Part shown: one piece after another, positions 1 through 4,805 of the stretch
How the letters are laid out: the number at the start of each line of letters is the position of its first letter
How positions within the stretch are numbered: position 1 is the stretch's first letter
Source: JBKJML01 sp046596415
GTDB taxonomy: Bacteria > Actinomycetota > Thermoleophilia > Gaiellales > Gaiellaceae
Assembly: GCA_046596415.1 (NCBI GenBank)
Contig: JBKJML010000026.1
Coordinates: 1 to 5,083 of the forward strand
Direction: 5' to 3'
Length of the DNA: 5,083 nt
Position numbers and translations under genes: made by a program
The notes under the pieces: generated by a model
Databases searched by the model: none
The model's input: only the letters and a program-made list of their open reading frames with translations
Told to the model about the DNA's origin: nothing

Positions 1-1313
1 ATGTTTGTGTCGTCGGTCGCCGCCTGGCGCACGGTCTCGGCGGCGTCGTTGACCTCGAGCAGCGTCAGATCCTCGCCCCCGGCGATCGAGAGCAGAATCC
101 CGCGCGCGCCGGTGATCTCGGTGTCGATCAGCGGGCTCTTGAGCGCCCGCTCTGCGGCCTGCTTGGCGCGGTCCTCGCCCGTCGCGAACCCGATCCCCAT
201 CAGCGCGGAGCCTGCGTCGGACATGATCGTGCGCACATCGGCGAAGTCGAGGTTGATCAGGCCGGGCATCGTGATCAGGTCGGTGATCCCCTGGACGCCC
301 TGGCGGAGCACATCGTCGGCGATCTTGAATGCGTCGAGCATCGAGGTGGAGCGGTCGAGCACCTCGAGCAAGCGATCGTTCGGGATCACGATCACGGTGT
401 CGCAGGCGGCGCGGAGCGCCTCGACGCCCGCCTCCGACTGCGCCTTCCGGCGTGTCCCCTCGAACTTGAACGGCGTCGTGACGATGCCGACCGTGAGCGC
501 GCCGAGCTCGCGGGCGATCTTCGCCACGATCGGCGCCGCACCGGTACCGGTGCCGCCACCCTCGCCCGCAGTCACGAACACCATGTCCGAGCCGCGCAGG
601 GCGCTCTTGATCTGGTCGTAGCTCTCCTCGGCCGCACGGCGCCCGATGTCGGGCTCCGAGCCGGAGCCGAGCCCCTGCGTCAGCTCGCGACCGATGTGGA
701 TCTTCGCGGGCGCGTCCGAGATGTTGAGCTGCTGGATGTCGGTGTTCACCGCGACGAACTCGACCGCCGAGATGCCAGCGTCGATCATCCGGTTGACCGC
801 GTTCAGGCCGGCACCGCCGACGCCGACGACACGGATCACCGCAAGGTAGGCGGACGAGTCGCGCGGTTGCGCATACTCGAGCCGCGGAGCGGGCTCGGGC
901 ATCGGCTCGAGGAAGCGGCTGGCGGGCGGCTCGTACGGGCGCTCGCGGACGGGCTCGGGCGCGACGACCGGTGGCGGCGGCGCTGCCGCGGCGACCGGTG
1001 GCGGGGCCGATTCGACCGGTGCCGAAACCGGCGGCGGGGGTGCAGCTGCCTCGACCGGCGGCGGAGGAGGAGCGGGCGCTGCGGCGGCCGGAACGGCCGA
1101 CTCGTCGCTGGCGAAATCGGGGACGTGCTCGACCGTCCGCTCCTGCGGCGCCTCGGCCCCGACGGGCGCAGGCGGCGCGGGCGGCAGGACCACGGTTGCG
1201 TCGGCGGACGGGTCGGCCGGCTTCTGTCCTTCGGCCTGCTTCTGGGCAGCCTCGGTGGCGCGGAAAAGCTCCGCGAGCGGGCCCTCACGCATGCTGGCGC
1301 GATTTCTCGCCAC
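1..1313 (-). CDS. ftsZ: Cell division GTPase FtsZ with long N-terminal extension (C-terminus outside window)
   Basis: FtsZ polymerises with GTP at midcell into the Z-ring that recruits the division machinery. 437 codons are visible. The tubulin/FtsZ core starts near residue 159 (VIRVVGVGGAG, T1 loop). It continues with VNTDIQQL (189-196), the T3 region GLGSGSEPDIG (214-224), the tubulin signature GGGTGTG (252-258), TTPFKFEGTRRK (279-290), IPNDRLLEVLDR (310-321) and the catalytic T7 loop NLDFADVR (N354, D356, D359). All key residues are present, so the GTPase should be active. The last part of the core, the C-terminal linker and the FtsA/SepF-binding tail lie outside the window. Residues 1-158 are an unusual extension: a basic/amphipathic N-terminal peptide, then Pro/Ala-rich sequence. 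I chose GTG 1313 because AAGGAGGT sits 5 bases upstream. ATG 1292 (residue 8) is an alternative, but nothing comparable precedes it. The gene overlaps parA by 29 bases. FtsZ identity is certain; the start is likely. Confidence 0.96.
   Translation of the reverse strand, partial: MARNRASMREGPLAELFRATEAAQKQAEGQKPADPSADATVVLPPAPPAPVGAEAPQERTVEHVPDFASDESAVPAAAAPAPPPPPVEAAAPPPPVSAPVESAPPPVAAAAPPPPVVAPEPVRERPYEPPASRFLEPMPEPAPRLEYAQPRDSSAYLAVIRVVGVGGAGLNAVNRMIDAGISAVEFVAVNTDIQQLNISDAPAKIHIGRELTQGLGSGSEPDIGRRAAEESYDQIKSALRGSDMVFVTAGEGGGTGTGAAPIVAKIARELGALTVGIVTTPFKFEGTRRKAQSEAGVEALRAACDTVIVIPNDRLLEVLDRSTSMLDAFKIADDVLRQGVQGITDLITMPGLINLDFADVRTIMSDAGSALMGIGFATGEDRAKQAAERALKSPLIDTEITGARGILLSIAGGEDLTLLEVNDAAETVRQAATDDTN
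842..1313 (-). other. N-terminal extension of FtsZ: short charged peptide plus Pro/Ala-rich linker
   Basis: This is the part of ftsZ that precedes the conserved core. Residues 1-20 (MARNRAS followed by MREGPLAELFRAT) carry Arg at 3, 5, 9 and 18 and a possible amphipathic helix (PLAELFRATEAAQKQ). Residues from about 31 to 147 are low-complexity Pro/Ala/Val/Glu, with runs of three to five prolines near residues 81-117. Most bacterial FtsZ proteins have only about 10 residues before the core, so this is a real departure. It is one continuous open frame with ftsZ and has good start signals, so a fused neighbouring gene or a wrong start is not the simplest explanation. A role as a ParA-contact peptide on a flexible tether is inference. 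Confidence 0.8.
965..1064 (-). repeat. Degenerate CCGCC(A/G)CCGGTCG-type repeats encoding proline runs in FtsZ
   Basis: On the plus strand CGACCGGTGGCGG occurs exactly at 965-977 and 992-1004. A truncated copy (CGACCGGTGCC) starts at 1013, a variant (CGAAACCGGCGGCGG) at 1023, and CGACCGGCGGCGG lies at 1052-1064. Read on the coding strand, the copies encode repeated P-P-P-V units separated by Ala/Glu/Ser. The unequal spacing (27, 21, 10 and 29 bases between starts) suggests a decayed short tandem expansion of the linker rather than a regulatory array. Confidence 0.7.
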
Positions 1314-2055
1314 GGAGTACCTCCTTCGCCAGGTCGCGGTAGGCCTCTGCGGCCGTGCCTGTCGGGTCATATTTCAGCACGGATGAGCCCTTCACGGGCG
1401 CCTCCGCGTAACGGACGGTTTTGCGGATGCGTGTCTTGAAGACGAGATCACCGAAGCTCTCCTCGAGGATCTCGACGGCCTCGCGAGCGTGTAGCGTGCG
1501 GCCGTCGAACATCGTCGGCAGGATCCCCTGGATCTGCACCTCGGGATTGAGGTTCTCGCGCACCATCGCGAGCGTGTTCTCGAGCTGCACGAGGCCGCGT
1601 AGCGAGAGGTACTCGCACTGGACGGGGACGATCACCCCGGTCGCGGCGACGAAGGCGTTGATCGTCAGCAGGCCGAGCGACGGTGGCGTGTCGATCAGGA
1701 CGAAGTCGTACTTGTCGCGCGTCTCGACGAGCGCCTTCTCGAGCGCGCGTTCGCGGCCGATCATCGCCGAGAGCGCCAGTTCGGCGCCGGCGAGGTCGAT
1801 CGACGCGACGGCGACATCGACCTCCGCGTGGTGGACGACCTCCGAGATCGGCAGCTTGTGGACGAGCACGTCGAACATCGAGCGCTCGATCGCGTCCGGG
1901 TTCATCCCCTGGCTCATCGTCAGGTTTCCCTGCGGGTCCAGGTCGACGAGCAGCACGCGATGACCCTTTTCCATGAGCGCCACACCGAGGTTGAGCGTCG
2001 TTGTCGTCTTCGCGACGCCGCCCTTCTGGTTGGCGAACACGATCACACGATGCAA
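1285..2055 (-). CDS. parA: Soj/ParA-family positioning ATPase, orphan
   Basis: This is a ParA/Soj-type deviant Walker ATPase. The family dimerises on ATP, binds DNA non-specifically, and positions chromosomes, plasmids or protein cargos on the nucleoid. From TTG 2055 the protein has 256 residues, the usual Soj length. Visible motifs are deviant Walker A KGGVAKTT (11-18; signature Lys11, P-loop Lys16), Walker A' DLDPQGN (38-44), the Soj-typical DLAGAELAL (87-95), Walker B DTPPSLG (122-128), and a basic C-terminal segment with IRKTVR that fits the DNA-binding Arg/Lys patch. TTG 2055 has GAGGAG six bases upstream. ATG 2121 (278 residues, weak GGAG) and ATG 2112 are alternatives, but the extra 19-22 residues do not look like ParA. 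No parB follows; ftsZ overlaps its end, so this is probably not the segregation ParA. MinD is less likely because no C-terminal membrane-targeting helix is seen. Confidence 0.93.
   Translation of the reverse strand: MHRVIVFANQKGGVAKTTTTLNLGVALMEKGHRVLLVDLDPQGNLTMSQGMNPDAIERSMFDVLVHKLPISEVVHHAEVDVAVASIDLAGAELALSAMIGRERALEKALVETRDKYDFVLIDTPPSLGLLTINAFVAATGVIVPVQCEYLSLRGLVQLENTLAMVRENLNPEVQIQGILPTMFDGRTLHAREAVEILEESFGDLVFKTRIRKTVRYAEAPVKGSSVLKYDPTGTAAEAYRDLAKEVLRGEKSRQHA
1319..1326 (-). promoter_or_regulatory. Ribosome binding site of ftsZ inside the end of parA
   Basis: The minus strand reads AAGGAGGT, nearly a perfect anti-Shine-Dalgarno match, then five bases (ACTCC) and GTG at 1313. It lies within the parA codons for Ala-Lys-Glu-Val-Leu. 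It decides the ftsZ start and lets FtsZ be made efficiently from the parA message by coupling or internal initiation. Confidence 0.85.
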
Positions 2056-2061
2056 CGTCTT

Positions 2062-2067
2062 CTCCTC
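2062..2067 (-). promoter_or_regulatory. Ribosome binding site favouring a TTG start for parA
   Basis: GAGGAG on the minus strand is followed by six bases (AAGACG) and TTG at 2055, which is in frame just before the ParA sequence HRVIVFANQKGG. It is a better site than that of the longer ATG candidate at 2121, where only GGAG is present, five bases before the ATG. Confidence 0.55.
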
Positions 2068-2080
2068 GGTGGCGGTGGCG

Positions 2081-2096
2081 GCCCGAACGTTCGGGC
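2081..2096. repeat. Perfect 16-base palindrome in front of parA
   Basis: GCCCGAACGTTCGGGC is identical on both strands. It lies 26 bases upstream of the TTG start of parA, or inside the first codons if the ATG at 2121 is used. It could be an operator for a dimeric regulator. As RNA it could only fold with almost no loop. It is not parS (no TGTTTCAC-type half sites), and it lacks the four-base spacer of CGAAC-N4-GTTCG LexA boxes. Confidence 0.6.
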
Positions 2097-2112
2097 GTGG
2101 CAAAAGGCGCAT

Positions 2113-2129
2113 GAGTCCCATGTGGACTC
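2113..2129. repeat. Inverted repeat GAGTCC-N5-GGACTC overlapping the long parA start
   Basis: These are six-base perfect arms with a five-base loop (CATGT). On the minus strand one arm contains the GGAG that would serve the ATG at 2121, and that ATG is in the loop. If transcribed, the hairpin would hide that initiation region. If parA starts at TTG 2055, this is a leader hairpin or an operator. Confidence 0.45.
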
Positions 2130-2137
2130 CGGTTTCA

Positions 2138-2143
2138 AGCCTA
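2138..2143 (-). promoter_or_regulatory. Possible -10 element for parA-ftsZ (TAGGCT)
   Basis: TAGGCT on the minus strand fits the loose TANNNT actinobacterial -10 pattern and would start RNA near 2131, just upstream of the ATG at 2121. No convincing -35 is present at 17-18 bases. This is a weak candidate, noted because a division operon would be expected to have its own promoter near here. Confidence 0.2.
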
Positions 2144-2144
2144 G

Positions 2145-2166
2145 CCGCCGGATTCCTTCACGGCGG
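2145..2166 (-). terminator. Weak hairpin directly after the bicupin stop codon
   Basis: On the minus strand CCGCCG and CGGCGG flank a ten-base loop immediately after the bicupin stop at 2167-2169. There is no T-run behind it, so it is not a classical intrinsic terminator. It may be a partial terminator or mRNA end-stabiliser separating the cupin part from parA-ftsZ. Confidence 0.3.
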
Positions 2167-3102
2167 TCAGTCCTCACCGTCCCAGTAGTCGAGCGGCTCG
2201 ATCCGGCCGATCACGCCGACGCCGCTGAAGCTGACCTTCCCCGAGCGCGGGTAGAAGACGATCTCGTTCGGCTCGCGGGTGCCGTAACCGAGGTAGATCA
2301 GCGGGTCGTTGCCGCTGCGGAAGCTGTGCGAGACACGCGTTCCGGCAGGCCGGCAGAGAACCGAGCCGGGACGCACGGGGTGCGCTTCCGGCTCCGTGGA
2401 GCCATGCGGGTAGAGGAGCGCCTCGCCCTCGCCGCCGAGCACGACGAAGATCTCCTCCTCCGAGCCGTGGCAGTGCGGCGGCACCGTGAGCAGCCCCGGG
2501 ATGCCGATCGAGTGGTTGAGCCCGGTGCGCTCGGAGCCCGCGGTGGTGCCGAGATCGCGCCACGAGTCGCCGACCGTCTTGCGCGGCTCGCAGGTCGGCT
2601 CGATCTCGTCGAGGTTGACGATCGAGGCCGGGCGCGACTCGAGTTCCCCCACGTCGGGCGGGCCGGCAGCAGCCTCGAGCGCCCACGGACGCTCGTCCTC
2701 GCTACCGGTGCGCGCCCAGGTCGGGCCGAGCCACGAGACGCCCGCACGCGGCAGGACGGTTGCGCCGCCGTAGGAGCGGTGGCCGAAAGCGATCACTTCG
2801 AGCCCGTCAGCTCCGGCCTGGAGCGTGTGCGCCGCCTCCTGGGCGAGGTGGACGATCACATCGCCCTCGCGCACCGGGTAACAGTGGCTGTCCTGCCACG
2901 AGATGCCCGTGCCGGAGAGGACGAAGAAGATCTCCTCGGCTGTCGCCTCGCTGTGCGCAGGCGTCGACCACTTGCCGGGATCGATGCGCATCCGCTTCGC
3001 ACCGACGGTGACCGAGTCGCTGCCGGTCAGCGTCTGCCAGTCGCCCGCGATGTGGCCCTGCTCGCGCCGCGTCCAGGCGCGGTCGTCCCAGTGGGAGATC
3101 AC
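2167..3102 (-). CDS. Two-domain cupin (bicupin) protein
   Basis: The protein has 311 residues and two cupin beta-barrels. Domain 1 (about 30-110) shows PAHSEATAEEIFFVLSGTG with H50, E56/E57 and, later, H92. The second His of the HxH motif is Ser51-Glu52, and the second cupin motif lacks its usual Pro-x-Gly. Domain 2 (about 190-275) has the canonical PPHCHGSEEEIFVVLGG (H210, H212, E216/E217) and PAGTRVSHSF (H259), so at least this barrel should bind a metal such as Fe, Mn or Ni. It could be a dioxygenase, an isomerase or a sugar/oxalate-type enzyme; the substrate cannot be read from sequence. No signal peptide is seen, so it is cytoplasmic. The start is GTG 3102, overlapping the upstream stop in a four-base GTGA with no good ribosome site of its own, which points to translational coupling with the 68-residue gene. 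The division genes follow, but nothing ties this enzyme to them. Confidence 0.88.
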   Translation of the reverse strand: MISHWDDRAWTRREQGHIAGDWQTLTGSDSVTVGAKRMRIDPGKWSTPAHSEATAEEIFFVLSGTGISWQDSHCYPVREGDVIVHLAQEAAHTLQAGADGLEVIAFGHRSYGGATVLPRAGVSWLGPTWARTGSEDERPWALEAAAGPPDVGELESRPASIVNLDEIEPTCEPRKTVGDSWRDLGTTAGSERTGLNHSIGIPGLLTVPPHCHGSEEEIFVVLGGEGEALLYPHGSTEPEAHPVRPGSVLCRPAGTRVSHSFRSGNDPLIYLGYGTREPNEIVFYPRSGKVSFSGVGVIGRIEPLDYWDGED

Positions 3103-3305
3103 ACGGCGATGATGTCACGCGCGAGGGATGCTCTGAGGCTCACGACCGCCTCGCCCGCGTCCTCGTCGCCCTCGGCGGCTGCCCATGCCTCGGCCTCGGT
3201 GAGGAGCGCCCTCAGCTCGCCGAGGGGCTCGGCCGGGTCGGCGCCCTCGCGGTCGAGCGACTCGATCCGGTCGAGCCGCCGCAGGATCGTCTCGCTCTCC
3301 TCCAT
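3099..3305 (-). CDS. Small acidic helical protein, 68 residues, unknown function
   Basis: I do not recognise this family. The protein (MEESETILRRLDRIESLDRE at its start) is rich in Glu, Asp, Arg, Leu and Ala, lacks Cys and any hydrophobic membrane segment, and looks like two or three amphipathic helices (about 3-18, 28-45 and 49-66) joined by a Gly/Pro/Asp turn near 20-26. That pattern fits a small adaptor or dimerising protein. Its stop overlaps the bicupin GTG by four bases (GTGA), strong evidence that the frame is translated and coupled. No ribosome binding site precedes ATG 3305, but a TACGCT -10-like box lies seven bases before it, so the message may be leaderless. It could assist the bicupin; this is only inferred from the overlap. 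Confidence 0.68.
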   Translation of the reverse strand: MEESETILRRLDRIESLDREGADPAEPLGELRALLTEAEAWAAAEGDEDAGEAVVSLRASLARDIIAV

Positions 3306-3312
3306 GGGGAAG

Positions 3313-3318
3313 AGCGTA
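3313..3318 (-). promoter_or_regulatory. Candidate -10 element giving a leaderless message
   Basis: TACGCT on the minus strand ends seven bases before ATG 3305. A start site six to eight bases after a TANNNT box would put the first RNA base at or next to the A of that ATG. This matches the absence of a Shine-Dalgarno sequence there and the common use of leaderless mRNAs in actinobacteria. The -35 region is not recognisable. Confidence 0.35.
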
Positions 3319-3325
3319 GGACGGC

Positions 3326-3347
3326 CCGGCGCACCGGACCGTGCCGG
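3326..3347. repeat. GC-rich imperfect hairpin between the 269- and 68-residue genes
   Basis: CCGGC(G)CAC pairs with GTGCCGG across a six-base loop, with one bulged G. It sits in the 49-base gap just upstream of the TACGCT box. No T-run follows on the minus strand. It may be a weak terminator for the gene upstream or an operator; in DNA this GC-rich it may also be chance. Confidence 0.25.
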
Positions 3348-3354
3348 CTTCGTG

Positions 3355-4164
3355 TCAGCTCGCGAGGCGCTCGGCGGCGACGCCGGCCGAGAACGAGTCG
3401 AGCCGGATCGGCTCGCCGGGGGGCTGCACCCGGGCCTCGAACGGCGTGCGGTCGAGCGCGAAGGGGCGGCCGTCGAGCCAGACGAGGACGATCGGGCTCG
3501 CGGCGGGCGCGCCGGTGACCTCGCGCATCGCCGCGATCGCCGCGGCGACCTCTGCGGCCGCGTCCGGCACGGGATCGTCGGGGCCGAGCGTGCGGCGCAG
3601 CTCGAGCACGCAGTAGCGGTCGACGTCGCGGCCGAACTCGCGCGGCAGCGAACGGACGGCCTCCGGCCAGTGGCCGTCGAGCTCGCCCTCGGCAACCGGG
3701 CGGACGCGCAGGTCCTCGCGCAGGTCGACGACGAACGGGGTCGAAACGCCGACCAGCGGCGCGAGCGCGTGGTAGCGCCGGTCGGCGCCGAAGAGCGTCT
3801 CCTCGATCCCGGCGTAGGCACGCTCGAAGACATGGTCGTCCCAGTCGAGCCCGCCGCAGCCCTCGACGATCTCGAGCAGGAGCGGCACCAGGAGCGTCCG
3901 GAACGGATCGTGCGCGAAAATGGCGGCGCGAGACTCGCGCGCCAGCTCGTCGAGCACGATGCTCGCGTCCTCGCGGTGCTGGAGGTCACGGGCCCGCGAC
4001 TCGACGAAGCCGCGCACGAGCGGCCGGTACTCGACGAAGCCGCCGCGCTCCTCCAGGTCGAACGGCACCTCGGCGCCCGCCTCGACCTCGCGGCCGAGCT
4101 GCACGAACGCGCCCAGCGCGAAGCCACGCAGGGAGAGGTAGAGAAGCGGTGAGCGCGGAGCCAT
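3355..4164 (-). CDS. Conserved-looking hypothetical protein, 269 residues
   Basis: I do not recognise the family. The protein starts MAPRSPLLYLSLRGFALGAF, which is mildly hydrophobic but without a clear signal peptide or cleavage site. It is acidic, with Trp/Asp-rich stretches (GGLDWDDHVFERAYAG) and many helices in the first half (long Arg/Glu/Leu segments), then a probable alpha/beta C-terminal part ending PIRLDSFSAGVAAERLAS. No nucleotide-binding loop, zinc motif or known catalytic signature is visible. Only one Cys occurs in the helical half and one near the centre. The start is ATG 4164, with a modest GGAAG four bases upstream. It lies 44 bases after the cupin gene with no terminator between, so the two are probably co-transcribed. 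Codon bias (GC at third position) supports it as coding over the long overlapping open frames on the other strand. Confidence 0.7.
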   Translation of the reverse strand: MAPRSPLLYLSLRGFALGAFVQLGREVEAGAEVPFDLEERGGFVEYRPLVRGFVESRARDLQHREDASIVLDELARESRAAIFAHDPFRTLLVPLLLEIVEGCGGLDWDDHVFERAYAGIEETLFGADRRYHALAPLVGVSTPFVVDLREDLRVRPVAEGELDGHWPEAVRSLPREFGRDVDRYCVLELRRTLGPDDPVPDAAAEVAAAIAAMREVTGAPAASPIVLVWLDGRPFALDRTPFEARVQPPGEPIRLDSFSAGVAAERLAS

Positions 4165-4208
4165 CCGGCTTCCGACTACGGCGCGGGCGGCCCGGCTCCT
4201 GCCTGCCG

Positions 4209-4718
4209 CTACGCCAGCGGGTGCCTGACGCCGAAGCGCTCGCAGAGGCCGGGAACGCTCTCCGGGTCCATCTCGAGGCCGTAGCGAACGCAGAGGTCGG
4301 CGAAGCGGGCAAGATCCGGCTCGCCCTCGGTGGCGTAGACCTCGCCCAGCTCGCGGAAGAAGTTCTCGAAGCCGGCCGGCGAGATGATCTCGATGATCTC
4401 GCAGGGCGTGTCGCCCGCGTTCCAGAACGTGTGCCACTGGTTGCGCGGCTTGAACACCCACGTTCCGGGCTCGGCCGTCACGACCTCGTCGCCGAGCAGC
4501 GCGCCCAGCGTCCCCTCGAGCACGTAGGAGTACTCGTCCTCCCGGGTGTGCCGGTGGAGCGGCGCGGCGAGCGCCCTCGGGGCGAGCGGATGGTGGACGA
4601 CGGAGAAGCGCCCGTCGGCCTCGGCGCCCTCGATCTTCCAGACGATGCCGAGCCCACCGAGGTCGACGCTCTCGCCGCCGTCTGACGGAATCGTGACTCT
4701 GCCGAGTTGAGTGGTCAT
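4209..4718 (-). CDS. Single-domain cupin protein
   Basis: The protein has 169 residues and one cupin barrel with both motifs intact. Motif 1 is PLHRHTREDEYSYVLEG (H55, H57, E62). Motif 2 is PGTWVFKPRNQWHTFWN (H96, N100). Three His and one Glu can hold a divalent metal. The overall look, including the loop ahead of IIEIISPAGFENFF and the helical C-terminal tail (125-165), resembles quercetin-2,3-dioxygenase-like or small storage-type cupins, which oxidise or bind small ligands. The substrate is unknown. It is cytoplasmic, with no signal peptide. I chose ATG 4718 because AAGGAGGAG sits directly upstream. The frame stays open to an ATG at 4751, but that would run back over the ribosome site and the -10 box. 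It is divergent from a TetR-type gene, the typical arrangement of a regulator and its target. Confidence 0.88.
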   Translation of the reverse strand: MTTQLGRVTIPSDGGESVDLGGLGIVWKIEGAEADGRFSVVHHPLAPRALAAPLHRHTREDEYSYVLEGTLGALLGDEVVTAEPGTWVFKPRNQWHTFWNAGDTPCEIIEIISPAGFENFFRELGEVYATEGEPDLARFADLCVRYGLEMDPESVPGLCERFGVRHPLA

Positions 4719-4720
4719 TG

Positions 4721-4729
4721 CTCCTCCTT
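4721..4729 (-). promoter_or_regulatory. Ribosome binding site of the single-domain cupin
   Basis: AAGGAGGAG on the minus strand, two bases (CA) before ATG 4718, is a very strong Shine-Dalgarno match. It rules in favour of this start over the upstream in-frame ATG at 4751. Confidence 0.85.
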
Positions 4730-4730
4730 T

Positions 4731-4759
4731 TCGATAAACGACTATGTTCACTGTAATAT
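4731..4759 (+). promoter_or_regulatory. Possible promoter of the TetR-type gene (TCGATA-17-TAATAT)
   Basis: On the plus strand TCGATA (4731-4736; four of six to TTGACA) and TAATAT (4754-4759) are separated by 17 bases. RNA would start near 4766, about 36 bases before ATG 4802. It overlaps the cupin promoter on the other strand, so a regulator bound here would repress both. A partial dyad TTCA-N8-TGAA (4747-4762) lies in the overlap and is a weak operator candidate. Confidence 0.4.
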
Positions 4760-4779
4760 GAAAGCGACCGAGCTGTCAA
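4750..4779 (-). promoter_or_regulatory. Promoter of the cupin gene (TTGACA-18-TACAGT)
   Basis: On the minus strand a perfect -35 TTGACA (4774-4779) is followed by 18 bases and TACAGT (4750-4755; four of six matches to TATAAT). Transcription would start near 4743 and give a leader of about 25 bases carrying the strong ribosome site. This is the best promoter in the window, and it may serve the genes downstream of the cupin as well. Confidence 0.65.
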
Positions 4780-4805
4780 CGTGGCAGAGGGACGCGAGCG
4801 CATGA
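4758..4805 (+). other. Possible 15-codon upstream reading frame ending on the regulator start
   Basis: ATG 4758 opens a frame (MKATELSTWQRDASA) whose TGA (4803-4805) overlaps ATG 4802 as ATGA, the classical coupling geometry. However, it has no ribosome site, and its ATG overlaps the -10 box of the proposed promoter, upstream of the predicted RNA start. It is probably chance. Confidence 0.15.

Noticed and set aside
831..839. GTG at 839 as the start of a normal-length FtsZ
   Set aside because: It would begin inside the first core beta-strand, dropping the SAYLAVIRVVG context seen in FtsZ N-termini, and no suitable ribosome site lies before it.
965..1064. Repeated CGACCGGTGGCGG as a CRISPR-like or binding-site array
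   Set aside because: Units are short, degenerate and unevenly spaced, and they are in frame with Pro-Pro-Pro-Val coding in FtsZ.
836..1288. Minus-strand frame rich in Arg/Ser/Pro overlapping the start of ftsZ
   Set aside because: It is the shifted reading of the Pro-rich FtsZ extension; the ftsZ frame itself is open and has the ribosome site.
2081..2096. Palindrome as a parS or LexA site
   Set aside because: It lacks the TGTTTCAC/GTGAAACA half sites of parS and the spacer of actinobacterial/Bacillus-type LexA boxes.
3099..4127. A 342-codon minus-strand frame covering the 68-residue gene
   Set aside because: Only its last 68 codons look like protein; the rest is a Ser/Arg-rich shadow of the 269-residue gene in another frame.
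1828..4152. A 774-codon open frame on the plus strand
   Set aside because: It runs antisense to parA, the bicupin and the two unrecognised genes. Its composition is the Arg/Asp/Val/Leu-rich type expected from reading GC-rich genes backward, with no recognisable domain.
4719..4751. Longer start for the single-domain cupin at ATG 4751
   Set aside because: It would make the -10 region and the AAGGAGGAG ribosome site coding; ATG 4718 fits far better.
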